Below, piece after piece: positions 21,147-29,661 of a DNA stretch of 64,000 bases. The position numbers and the translations under genes are program-made. A model generated the notes under the pieces. The model searched no databases. It was given only the letters and a program-made list of their open reading frames with translations, and was not told where the DNA came from. Source of the DNA: Agrobacterium pusense (GTDB lineage: Bacteria; Pseudomonadota; Alphaproteobacteria; Rhizobiales; Rhizobiaceae); NCBI RefSeq assembly GCF_900102105.1, contig NZ_FNBB01000012.1, positions 85,646 to 149,645 of the forward strand, written 5' to 3'. The first letter of the stretch is position 1, and each line of letters starts with the position of its first letter.

Positions 21147-22223
21147 ATGTCGCACAGCAATGAAAACGTCCCTGCTCTGGCGAGGCTGGATGAGCTGGAT
21201 CGGTTCTGCCGCGCCGTTTTCCTCGCTGCCGGTACGGATGACGAGACGGCCGATGCGGCGACCCGCGCCATGATGCATGGTACGCGGCTTGGCGTTGACA
21301 GCCACGGTGTGCGCCTGCTCGCTCATTATGTCACCGCACTTGAAGGCGGGCGTCTCAATCCGCGACCGCAGATCAGCCGCGTTTCCGGCTTCGGCGCGGT
21401 GGAGACGGTGGATGCGGACAACGCCCACGGCGCCCGCGCCACCTATGCGGCCATGGAAAACGCCATGGCGCTCGCGGAAAAATTTGGCATCGGCGCGGTG
21501 GCGATCAGGAATTCCTCGCATTTCGGACCGGCTGGGGCTTATGCGCTGGAGGCGGCCCGTCAGGGCTATATCGGCCTGGCATTCTGCAATTCGGACAGTT
21601 TCGTGCGCCTGCATGATGGCGCCATGCGCTTTCACGGCACCAACCCGATTGCCGTCGGCGTTCCTGCAGCGGATGACCTGCCGTGGCTGCTGGACATGGC
21701 GACCAGCGCGGTGCCCTATAATCGCGTGCTGCTTTATCGTAGCCTCGGGCAGCAATTGCCTGCGGGGGTTGCCTCGGATGGTGACGGCGTCGATACAAGG
21801 GATCCGAATGCTGCGGAAATGCTTGCCCCCGTCGGCGGCGAATTCGGCTTCAAGGGGGCGGCGCTGGCAGGAATGGTGGAGATTTTCAGTGCGGTTCTGA
21901 CCGGCATGAAGCTGAGCTTCGATATCGCCCCGATGGGGGGGCCGGATTTCTCCACGCCGCGCGGGCTTGGTGCCTTCGTTCTGGCGCTGAAACCGGAAGC
22001 CTTCCTTGAGCGCGACGCGTTTGACGAGGGCATGAAGCGCTATCTCGAAGTGCTGCGGGGTTCCCCCGTTCGCGAGGATTGCAAGGTCATGGCGCCTGGC
22101 GATCGCGAATGGGCGGTGGCGGCGAAGCGGGAAAGGGAGGGGGCGCCGGTCGATCCGGTCACACGCGCAGCCTTTTCGGAAATGGCGGCAAGGTTTTCGG
22201 TCAGCCCGCCCGCTTATCACTAA
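21147..22223 (+). CDS. Ldh_2-family NAD(P)-dependent dehydrogenase (malate/lactate/ureidoglycolate type)
   Basis: A 358-residue member of the malate/L-lactate dehydrogenase family that is unrelated to classical LDH. Seen: the substrate motif GTRLGVDSHGVRLL near residue 40, the His-containing NSSHFGPAGAYALEAA near 115, and HGTNPIAVGVPA. Known members include ureidoglycolate dehydrogenase (AllD), sulfolactate and delta-piperideine-carboxylate reductases. Start at 21147 follows GGGAGGG; an upstream ATG at 21117 is less well supported. Preceded by a LacI regulator. The substrate is open. Confidence 0.86.
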   Translation: MSHSNENVPALARLDELDRFCRAVFLAAGTDDETADAATRAMMHGTRLGVDSHGVRLLAHYVTALEGGRLNPRPQISRVSGFGAVETVDADNAHGARATYAAMENAMALAEKFGIGAVAIRNSSHFGPAGAYALEAARQGYIGLAFCNSDSFVRLHDGAMRFHGTNPIAVGVPAADDLPWLLDMATSAVPYNRVLLYRSLGQQLPAGVASDGDGVDTRDPNAAEMLAPVGGEFGFKGAALAGMVEIFSAVLTGMKLSFDIAPMGGPDFSTPRGLGAFVLALKPEAFLERDAFDEGMKRYLEVLRGSPVREDCKVMAPGDREWAVAAKREREGAPVDPVTRAAFSEMAARFSVSPPAYH

Positions 22224-22249
22224 GCTTCCACGATTGTCGCAGCGCCCGC

Positions 22250-24244
22250 TCAGGCGGGACGAAGAAGCATGCTGGGGCGCGGATAGAGTGCTTTTGCGGG
22301 CCCCAGCCTTTCCGCCACGACCGGACGGCCGATGTAGTAGCCCTGCGCGTAATCGATTTCCATCTGGCGCACGAGCCTCAGCTGTTCCTCGGTTTCCACG
22401 CCTTCGATCAAAATTTTATGGCCGCGATTGCGAATGAGGCGGATCATGTCCTGCAGCATCGCCCGTCCGCGTGGGGTCTTGCTGTCATGCAGGAAGGAAC
22501 GATCAATCTTGACGGTATCGAAATCCGTCATGCGCAGCCATGACAGGCCGGCGAAACCCGTTCCGAAATCATCCAGCCAGATTTTGATGCCAAGCGTCTT
22601 CAGGTCGTTCAGGCAACGCAGCACATCCGAATGCATTTCCATGTCCAGGCCTTCGGTGATTTCGAAGGCGAGCCTGTTGCCGGCAATACCGGCTTCCACG
22701 AGAATGGCCGCGACGGACGTGGCGAACCCCGGGTTCTTTAATTGCATGGGTGACACATTGACGCTGACGACATCAACCCTGTCATCGGCCAATATGTGCT
22801 TGCAGACCGTCTTGATGGTCCACAGGCCCAGTTCCATGATCGTGCCGGTACGCTCGGCGATCGGGATGAAGATGCTGGGGGCGACGGAATTGCCATCCAG
22901 CAGGCGAAGTCGCATCAGCGCCTCGACGCCTGTCGTTTCATTGGTCGAGATGTTCAAGATCGGCTGGTAGACAAGGGAAACAAGGTTCTCCGAAACTGCG
23001 ATCTTCAGAAGAGCGGCGATGTTTTCCGTTTCGTCGCTGGTCTGCGGATCGTCGGGATCAAACAGCTTCATGCAATTGCGGCCATTGCCCTTGGCGATGT
23101 AAAGCGCGCGATCGGCCTCGTTGATGATCTTCTCCAGCTTGCCGTCCGGATTGGGGCGGGTGAAGGAGGCGCCGATGCTGACAGTGACGATGAAGGTGCC
23201 GTCGCGGCGCTGGTCATGTGCGAGGGACAGGCTTTCCACGGTATGGCGGATCGTTTCGGCGAGCTCGCCAACCTGCTGTTTGGACTTGAATGGCGCCAGC
23301 ACGATGAATTCTTCGCCACCATAACGGCCGATCGAGGCGCCGTGCTGGATGATTGCATCCTGCAAGGCATTACCCACGGTCACGAGACACTTGTCGCCTT
23401 CCTGGTGGCCATAACGGTCGTTGTATTTCTTGAAGAAATCGACATCGATCAGGAATACGGAAAAACCTTCTTCCTTCTTCATCCAGTTATCCCACAACAG
23501 GCGCAGATGGTGATCGATGGCGCGGCGGTTCTGCAGCCCGGTCAGGGAATCGGTGTTGGAAAGACGCAGCAGCGCCTGGCCACGCTCATCCGCCGCCTTC
23601 TGCTGGGCCTTCGCTTCCAGCCCGTTGACGAAGACATGGTAGCGTTCCCTGTTCAGGTTCCAGTTCACATAAGACGTGAAGACGAAGCAGGAGATATAGA
23701 AGGTGCCGAAAGCGAATTTGTAGAAAGCGTCTTCAGGAAACTGCGTCGCCGCCAGAAAATAGGTGACGAGAATGATGCCCGATGACACCAGCGACAGATG
23801 GAATCTGAAAGTGAAAAACAGATTGGCGCCCATCATGAAGATCGCCCCGAAAACCATGTAATAGGACATGTTTTCGATATTGTCGGTCAGCAGCGATGGC
23901 AACAGCCAGCCGATATAACCCATGACGAGGGCGGTCGCACAGGTGAGGTCGAGCGCTGCGGTGCTGGCTCCCCGGCGTACCTGGATTTCCAGTGTCAGCA
24001 GCGCTGATACGGCGACCGCGAAACGTGCGACAATGGTGTAAAACGCGACGTCGGGTATCAGAACGATGTCTGAAGCGGCAAACAGAAGATAAATGAAGAC
24101 AGCCGTCCACAGGCCCCGACGGATAGAACCCCGGCGGCTGCGTTCGCCTTCCTGCTGGTAAAGGGCAAGAAGTTCATCAGAAAACCGGGAGTCCGGCCGC
24201 CGATAGTCTTGCTGTCCACTCACCTCTCCCAATGTGTGCTTCAT
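22250..24244 (-). CDS. Membrane GGDEF-EAL protein (cyclic-di-GMP turnover)
   Basis: A 664-residue protein with about five to six membrane segments (residues about 45-195), a GGDEF domain with the intact GGEEF motif near residue 310, and a C-terminal EAL domain with VEALMRL, FEITEG, DDFGTG, KIDRSF, EGVET and QGYYIGRP, the residues expected in an active phosphodiesterase. The RxxD inhibitory site before GGEEF is not present (QHGA in its place). I favour the ATG at 24244 since GGGAAAG precedes it; the frame opens four codons earlier. Divergent from the methyltransferase gene. Confidence 0.93.
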   Translation of the reverse strand: MKHTLGEVSGQQDYRRPDSRFSDELLALYQQEGERSRRGSIRRGLWTAVFIYLLFAASDIVLIPDVAFYTIVARFAVAVSALLTLEIQVRRGASTAALDLTCATALVMGYIGWLLPSLLTDNIENMSYYMVFGAIFMMGANLFFTFRFHLSLVSSGIILVTYFLAATQFPEDAFYKFAFGTFYISCFVFTSYVNWNLNRERYHVFVNGLEAKAQQKAADERGQALLRLSNTDSLTGLQNRRAIDHHLRLLWDNWMKKEEGFSVFLIDVDFFKKYNDRYGHQEGDKCLVTVGNALQDAIIQHGASIGRYGGEEFIVLAPFKSKQQVGELAETIRHTVESLSLAHDQRRDGTFIVTVSIGASFTRPNPDGKLEKIINEADRALYIAKGNGRNCMKLFDPDDPQTSDETENIAALLKIAVSENLVSLVYQPILNISTNETTGVEALMRLRLLDGNSVAPSIFIPIAERTGTIMELGLWTIKTVCKHILADDRVDVVSVNVSPMQLKNPGFATSVAAILVEAGIAGNRLAFEITEGLDMEMHSDVLRCLNDLKTLGIKIWLDDFGTGFAGLSWLRMTDFDTVKIDRSFLHDSKTPRGRAMLQDMIRLIRNRGHKILIEGVETEEQLRLVRQMEIDYAQGYYIGRPVVAERLGPAKALYPRPSMLLRPA

Positions 24245-24528
24245 GCACTTTCCCATAGTGTTGCGTATACTTATTAAGTAACTGCTTATTCCACTTTTCC
24301 GTGTGCTGTCGCACCCAGTTCGGGTTCCTGTCGATCTCTGCCAAAGCGGATTGAGACCATGGAAAGGAAGAACGCATCATACGTTCGCAACATTAAGTTT
24401 CACTAAACCGCCTATCCTCCCAGCCGCCACCCGAGAGTGTGACCAAAAAAATACGCTGATTTACTAATCTATCCCTACACCGCGCAAAAATCGAAATCGA
24501 GTGGCCTTCGGTGTCCCAGAAACGTATA

Positions 24529-24545
24529 GTTAACAATGTGTTAAC
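24529..24545. promoter_or_regulatory. Perfect palindrome upstream of the methyltransferase gene
   Basis: GTTAACA-ATG-TGTTAAC is a perfect seven-base dyad with a 3-base centre, ending four bases before a GGAGG ribosome site. It sits in the 314-base gap between divergent genes (24245-24558), otherwise AT-richer than the surroundings and without a recognisable gene. Probably an operator; the regulator is not evident. Confidence 0.5.
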
Positions 24546-24558
24546 ACTGGAGGCTGAA

Positions 24559-25605
24559 GTGGTGCGGGTAAAGAAGAAAAATCTGGATGGGGCAAGTCTG
24601 ATCACCCCGGATACTGTCGCAAAAGAGATTTTTGCACGCAAAACGAAAACGTTCGATGAGCAGTTCGCAGTTGCAAAAGCAGAAATTGCCATCATTCTCG
24701 AATTGGCACAGCAGCAGTTCGATAATGGTATTTCAGCACATGACATAATACATCGAACGGCGGGGGCGCTGCATGGGTTGCGAGAAAAACTCCACTCAAG
24801 CGTGTGGGCTGAACTGATCCCCATCATACAGAATCACCCCGTGTCGGAGCGTTTTCTGCAGGATCCGTTCACGCGCTGGTCGTTCGACAAGCCGCGGGGT
24901 TATTCCGGCGATGCGCAATTGCTGGATTTTATCTATGGCCACGAAAGCGTTGCCGGTCTGGTGAAGAATGCGACGCCGCTGGGGCGTGATCTTTACGACT
25001 ATACGAAGGACGCCAGTTCTTCCGTGGCGGTGCGCGAGCGACGGGATCTGCTGACGCGCTTTGTCGACGAAGCGGCGGCCCGGCACGGTGAAGATACCGA
25101 AATCCTCACCATAGCGTCCGGACATCTGCGCGAGGCGGATGCTTCCGCGGCGCTGAAGGAGGGCAGGCTGCGGCGCTGGGTGGCGCTCGATCAGGACCCC
25201 TTGAGCGTCGGTTCCGTTGCCCGCGATTTCGCCGGCACCTGCATCGAGGCGATCGACGGCTCGGTGCGCGATATCGTCCTGCGCACGCAGGAGCTCGGCA
25301 CTTTCGATCTGATATACGCAGCCGGTCTATACGACTACCTGAACGACCGTGTGGCGATCAAACTCACGCGGCGCTGCATGGAGATGCTGAAACCCGGCGG
25401 CATGTTCCTCTTCGCCAACTTCTCCGAGGACATCGTTGTGGACGGCTACATGGAAACCTTCATGAACTGGGCGCTGCTGTTGCGCTCGAAGGCGGATATG
25501 TGGCGGATCGTCAATGCCAGCGCCGATCCCGACAGCATCGAGGCTGAGGTGTTCTTTGGCGAGAACCACAATATAGTCTACGCGACGATGCGTAAGAAGG
25601 CATGA
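24559..25605 (+). CDS. Class I SAM-dependent methyltransferase-like protein
   Basis: A 348-residue protein: an N-terminal helical region (about 1-110), a linker with WSFDKPRGYSGDAQLL, and a C-terminal Rossmann domain with ILTIASGHLREAD (motif I, less glycine-rich than usual), WVALDQDP (acidic residue for the SAM ribose) and FDLIYAAGLYDYL followed by CMEMLKPGGMFLFANF. I start it at GTG 24559 since GGAGG lies six bases before; an upstream GTG (24511) would place a perfect palindrome inside the gene. The acceptor is unknown. Its position next to a cyclic-di-GMP protein hints at signalling. Confidence 0.78.
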   Translation: MVRVKKKNLDGASLITPDTVAKEIFARKTKTFDEQFAVAKAEIAIILELAQQQFDNGISAHDIIHRTAGALHGLREKLHSSVWAELIPIIQNHPVSERFLQDPFTRWSFDKPRGYSGDAQLLDFIYGHESVAGLVKNATPLGRDLYDYTKDASSSVAVRERRDLLTRFVDEAAARHGEDTEILTIASGHLREADASAALKEGRLRRWVALDQDPLSVGSVARDFAGTCIEAIDGSVRDIVLRTQELGTFDLIYAAGLYDYLNDRVAIKLTRRCMEMLKPGGMFLFANFSEDIVVDGYMETFMNWALLLRSKADMWRIVNASADPDSIEAEVFFGENHNIVYATMRKKA

Positions 25606-25694
25606 CATCCTTCGGCCCGTCTTCCTGCCAATAACCATTTGCTTAAACCTCGTCGCGGGCCTAAGAATCCGCGCCGAATGCATTGCAGAATGGA

Positions 25695-26519
25695 ATGGCT
25701 GAAATGAAGAGATATTATTCGGATATGGGCGGTCTGCCCGGGCAGACGGAACTCCTGTCGAGCAAGGCTGTATTCAAGACCGCCTATGCTGTCATCCCCA
25801 AGACCGTGATGTCCGATATCGTGACAAGCGTGCTGCCCCACTGGACCGGCACGCGTGCCTGGATCATCGCCCGGCCGATGACCGGCTTTTCCGAGACTTT
25901 CGCGCAATATATCGTTGAAGTGCAGCCCGGCGGCGGCAGCGACCGTCCGGAGCCCGACGCAAGGGCGCAGGCGGCGATCTTCGTCGTCGATGGCGAGATG
26001 ACCGTGGAATTCGAGGGCGCCCGGCATGAGCTGCGGGAGGGCTCCTTCGCTTTCCTTCCGGCCGGCAGCCGCTGGCAGATCCGTAATTCGGGCGAGGCGC
26101 CGGTCAAATTCCACTGGGTGCGAAAGGCGTTTCAGGCCGTGGACGGGCTGGAGCCACCGCCGGCGATCTTCACGCATGAAGACGAAACCGCCCTTTCGGC
26201 AATGCCGGACACCGACGGCAAATGGGCGACGACCCGTTTCATCGATCCTGATGACGTGCGTTACGATATGCATCTCAACATCGTCACCTTCGAGCCGGGC
26301 GCGACCATTCCCTTCATGGAAACCCATGTCATGGAACACGGCCTTTATGTTCTCGAAGGCAAGGCCGTGTACCGGCTGAACGAGGACTGGGTGGAGGTGC
26401 AGGCCGGCGACTTCATGTGGCTGCGCGCCTATTGCCCGCAGGCGTGTTATGCGGGCGGGCCGGGCCGATTCCGCTATCTGCTCTATAAGGATGTAAACCG
26501 ACACGTGAAGCTCTGGTAA
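25695..26519 (+). CDS. Bicupin, (S)-ureidoglycine aminohydrolase type (AllE/UGHY-like)
   Basis: A 274-residue two-cupin protein. The first cupin spans about 55-140 and the second about 185-265. The second carries ETHVMEHG and CPQACYA: Glu209, His211, His215 and Gln249 match the Mn-binding Glu-x-His-x3-His plus Gln set of plant and E. coli ureidoglycine aminohydrolase. The reaction in those enzymes releases ammonia from (S)-ureidoglycine. No allantoinase or allantoate hydrolase is nearby, so the pathway assignment rests on family alone. Start may also be the ATG at 25704. It follows the methyltransferase gene on the same strand. Confidence 0.82.
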   Translation: MAEMKRYYSDMGGLPGQTELLSSKAVFKTAYAVIPKTVMSDIVTSVLPHWTGTRAWIIARPMTGFSETFAQYIVEVQPGGGSDRPEPDARAQAAIFVVDGEMTVEFEGARHELREGSFAFLPAGSRWQIRNSGEAPVKFHWVRKAFQAVDGLEPPPAIFTHEDETALSAMPDTDGKWATTRFIDPDDVRYDMHLNIVTFEPGATIPFMETHVMEHGLYVLEGKAVYRLNEDWVEVQAGDFMWLRAYCPQACYAGGPGRFRYLLYKDVNRHVKLW

Positions 26520-26689
26520 CGGGCCTGCGGTCTGCAAAAAACCATGAATTGTCGCGCAATCCGGCGGTTTGCGCGATAAATGCTTGCTTTGGATCGAATA
26601 TCCCTAATAAATTCCCGTAGGCGGCGGCTAGTGCTGCGCCGCTCCGTTTGGTGATCCGCCTGCACCTATCCTTGAGAAGACTTGCCCGT

Positions 26690-28195
26690 ATGACTGAGAC
26701 GATCGATGCCAATGTCTTCAATCTTGCGCCCGTGGCGATGTGGATCGAGGATTTCAGCGAGGTAAAGCGCCAGTTCGATATCTGGCGGGCGGAGGGCGTA
26801 GAGGATCTCAGGGCGTTTCTTCTGGACGATCTGACAAGGGTGGCGGCCTGTTCGCAGAAGATCCGCGTCATCCAGGTCAACGCCAGGACGCTGGAACTGT
26901 TCGAGGCGCACGACCAGAACCATCTCGTCGACAATCTGCACCGCATATTTCGCGATGACATGCTAGAGAGCCATGTGAACGAGCTTTCCGAACTCTGGGC
27001 CGGCAAGACGGAATTCACCAGCAATGCTGTCAATTATTCGATCGGTGGCAAGCGGCTGGACATTCAGTTGCGCGGCGCGGTGATACCCGGCCACGAGGAC
27101 ACGCTCGACCGGCTGCTTCTGACCACCGAGGATGTGACGGAGCGGGAGGAGGCCCGCCGCAAGGAGCTGCTCAACCGCCGTTATGCCGAGGGCATGTTCA
27201 AACATTCGCCTGTGTCCCTGTGGGTGGAGGATTTCAGCCGGGTAAGGCGCCTGATCGAGGAGGTCAGGGAGCGCGGCATCATCGATTTCCGGGTCTTCAT
27301 GGATGTGCATCCGGAATTCGTGCGGCAATGCATGAGCGAAATCCGCGTCATCGACGTCAATCGCGCGACGCTCGACCTGTTCTGTGCGCCGGACCGGCAG
27401 GTTCTGCTGCAGCGACTAGGCGATATTTTCCGCGACGAGATGGAAAAGCCGTTCCGCGAACAGCTGATGGAACTCTGGAACGGTAATCTCAGCCATCACC
27501 GCGAGGTGGTGAACTACGCGCTGGACGGTTCCGAGCGGCATCTGCTTTTGCATTTTTCGGTTTTTCCCGGGTATGAGCGGGACTGGTCTCTGGTGCAGGT
27601 GGCGCTGACGGATATTACCGCGCGCAAGAAAGCCGAAGCGTACCTCGAATATCTCGGCAAGCACGATGTGCTGACCAAGCTGCACAACCGCGCCTTCTAT
27701 TCCGACGAGTTGAACAGGCTGGAGCGCAGCGCGTTGCGGCCCGTATCGGCGATCGTGATCGATCTCAACGGCTTGAAGGACGCGAATGACAAGCTTGGGC
27801 ACGATGCCGGCGACGCCCTGTTGCGACGCATGGGCGAGGTGCTGAACGGCGTGGTGACCGCGCCGAACCACGCAGCCCGCATCGGCGGCGACGAATTCGC
27901 CATTCTTCTTCCCGGCGCCGACAAGCAGGTGGCCGCCGCCATGGTCGAAACCGTTTATGAGCTGCTGAAGATCAACAACCAGTTCTATTCCAGCGCACCG
28001 CTCAGCCTGTCGTTGGGTGTGGCGACCAGCGAGGCAGGCGAGACGATGGAATCGTTGGTGCGCCGCGCCGATATGAATATGTACGAGCAGAAAAATGCCT
28101 ATTACGCGGCGCTGCGTAACAGGTCTGCCGACAATAACGACAAGACCAATGCCGGCCCCCAGCCGGAAGCCAGCTCGCTGAAGCGTTTGTCCTGA
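26690..28195 (+). CDS. Diguanylate cyclase with two tandem PAS-like repeats
   Basis: A 501-residue soluble protein. Residues about 14-154 and 174-316 are two copies of the same PAS-like module: both have PV(A/S)(M/L)W(I/V)EDFS, then IRVI(Q/D)VNRAT-like and (H)R/GDIFRD(D/E)M segments. A GGDEF domain follows with intact GGDEF at about 399-403. The usual RxxD inhibitory site is replaced by TAPN. No membrane segment is seen. Start at 26690 (MTETIDANVF). It probably makes cyclic-di-GMP in response to a cytoplasmic ligand or partner sensed by the PAS pair. Confidence 0.9.
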   Translation: MTETIDANVFNLAPVAMWIEDFSEVKRQFDIWRAEGVEDLRAFLLDDLTRVAACSQKIRVIQVNARTLELFEAHDQNHLVDNLHRIFRDDMLESHVNELSELWAGKTEFTSNAVNYSIGGKRLDIQLRGAVIPGHEDTLDRLLLTTEDVTEREEARRKELLNRRYAEGMFKHSPVSLWVEDFSRVRRLIEEVRERGIIDFRVFMDVHPEFVRQCMSEIRVIDVNRATLDLFCAPDRQVLLQRLGDIFRDEMEKPFREQLMELWNGNLSHHREVVNYALDGSERHLLLHFSVFPGYERDWSLVQVALTDITARKKAEAYLEYLGKHDVLTKLHNRAFYSDELNRLERSALRPVSAIVIDLNGLKDANDKLGHDAGDALLRRMGEVLNGVVTAPNHAARIGGDEFAILLPGADKQVAAAMVETVYELLKINNQFYSSAPLSLSLGVATSEAGETMESLVRRADMNMYEQKNAYYAALRNRSADNNDKTNAGPQPEASSLKRLS

Positions 28196-28400
28196 CGGTG
28201 AGAGGGGTCATCGACCCTCGCGCAATTATTTCTGATCTTCCGGCCATAAGGCCCAAGGTGGGACCCGCGCCGTCGTGGGTCCCAGCCCCCTTCCGTTTCC
28301 CGATGCTCTTGCGAATGCAGGCCGTGTTACCACGCCGTCTCGCGCGGCTTCACAAGCGCGTGAGGCCGGTTTTGCGCTGCAACAATTCTATTGTCAGAAA

Positions 28401-28428
28401 TTTACATACGTCTTAGTATGTATGTAAA
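28401..28428. promoter_or_regulatory. AcrR-like palindromic operator before the RND pump
   Basis: TTTACATAC (28401-28409) and GTATGTAAA (28420-28428) form a nine-base dyad around a 10-base centre, 32 bases before the adaptor start. It resembles the E. coli AcrR site with TACATACA and TGTATGTA arms. The TetR protein encoded after the pump genes is the natural candidate to bind it. Confidence 0.65.
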
Positions 28429-28459
28429 TGTGACCTTTTTCATGGATTCGGAGCGCAGA

Positions 28460-29650
28460 ATGGCGAAAAGACTGGGGCAGATCGTGGCGGTGTTGTTGGC
28501 GGGCATCGTTGTGGTCGGATGTAGCGACGAGCAGGCGTCTGCCCCCGGCGCGCCGCCGCCTGGTGCAGTCAAGGTCGTGACCGTGAAGCAGGAAGAGCTG
28601 CCGATAACCAACGACCTGCCGGGCCGCATTGCACCGACGCGACTTGCGGAAGTGCGCCCGCGTGTCTCCGGCATCATCGTTGAGCGCGTGTTCGAGCAGG
28701 GTTCGCTGGTGAAGGAAGGCGATGTCCTCTACCGCATCGATCCCGCCCCGTTCCAGGTGCGCGTAGACAGCGCCGAGGGCACGTTGCGCCGGGCGCAGGC
28801 CGCGCAGCTTCAGGCGCGCCAGACGGCCGACAGGCAGCAGCAGCTGCGCCGTTCCAACGTTGGTTCGCAGCAGGAATTCGACAACGCCATTGCCCAGCTG
28901 GCGCAGGCCGATGCCGAGGTGGCGGTGGCTGAGGCAGGCCTGGCCGAAGCGAAGCTCAATCTTCAATATGCGGATGTTAAAGCCCCGATCAGCGGCCGGA
29001 TCGGCCGCGCGCGTATTACGGAAGGCGCGCTCGTCAGCGCGACCGGCTCTGAAAACCTGGCGACGATCCAGCAGCTTGATCCGATCTATGCCGACTTCAC
29101 CCAGCCGGCGGCCGATCTCATTCGGCTGCGCAAGGCGCTTCAGGACGGCAAGCTGATGACCGGCCCGAATGAAGCCGAAGTCAATCTGCTCTTCGATGAC
29201 GGCAGCCGTTACCCGCAGCCCGGCCGTCTGCTGTTTTCGGAAGCGGCGGTTGATGAGACCACCGGCCAGGTGACGCTGCGCGGCGAATTTCCCAACCCGA
29301 ACGGCGATCTGCTGCCGGGCATGTATGTCCGCGTGCAGATCCAGCAGGGCATTCAGAAGGCTGCATTCGCGGTGCCGCAGCAGGCGGTTCAGCGCGATGC
29401 CGGCGGTCAGGCGAGCGTGCTTGTCGTCAACGCCGAAGATACGGTCGAGCAGCGGCGCGTCAGCGTCGGCCGTTCCATCGGTGACCGCTGGGTGATTTCG
29501 GAAGGGCTGAAGGATGGCGACCGCGTTGTTGCCGAAGGCTTCCAGAAGACCGCCCCGGGAGCCAAGGTGAAGCCTGAACCCTGGTCCGACGAGGCCGATG
29601 TCGCCGCTGCCGCAGGTAGCGAGAGCGCGGCTCCGGCCCAGAAGCAATAA
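28460..29650 (+). CDS. RND efflux periplasmic adaptor lipoprotein (AcrA/MexA family)
   Basis: A 396-residue membrane-fusion protein. Seen: lipoprotein signal MAKRLGQIVAVLLAGIVVVGC with Cys21 as the lipidation site, then a biotinyl-lipoyl half (RVSGIIVERVFEQGSLVKEG), a coiled-coil hairpin near residues 95-165 and the second lipoyl half (LQYADVKAPISGRIGRARI). It bridges the inner-membrane pump to an outer-membrane channel; no channel gene is present here. Start at 28460 has GGAG upstream. The adaptor-pump-TetR order resembles ifeABR of Agrobacterium, an isoflavonoid-inducible pump, but identity is not proven. Confidence 0.92.
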   Translation: MAKRLGQIVAVLLAGIVVVGCSDEQASAPGAPPPGAVKVVTVKQEELPITNDLPGRIAPTRLAEVRPRVSGIIVERVFEQGSLVKEGDVLYRIDPAPFQVRVDSAEGTLRRAQAAQLQARQTADRQQQLRRSNVGSQQEFDNAIAQLAQADAEVAVAEAGLAEAKLNLQYADVKAPISGRIGRARITEGALVSATGSENLATIQQLDPIYADFTQPAADLIRLRKALQDGKLMTGPNEAEVNLLFDDGSRYPQPGRLLFSEAAVDETTGQVTLRGEFPNPNGDLLPGMYVRVQIQQGIQKAAFAVPQQAVQRDAGGQASVLVVNAEDTVEQRRVSVGRSIGDRWVISEGLKDGDRVVAEGFQKTAPGAKVKPEPWSDEADVAAAAGSESAAPAQKQ

Positions 29651-29661
29651 GGACCGATTTC

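Noticed and set aside
20664..22220. A 518-codon minus-strand frame
   Set aside because: Shadow of the LacI and Ldh_2 genes, with composition unlike a real protein.
24364..24411. A 15-codon frame in the gap between the GGDEF-EAL and methyltransferase genes
   Set aside because: No ribosome site and no supporting context; too short to support.
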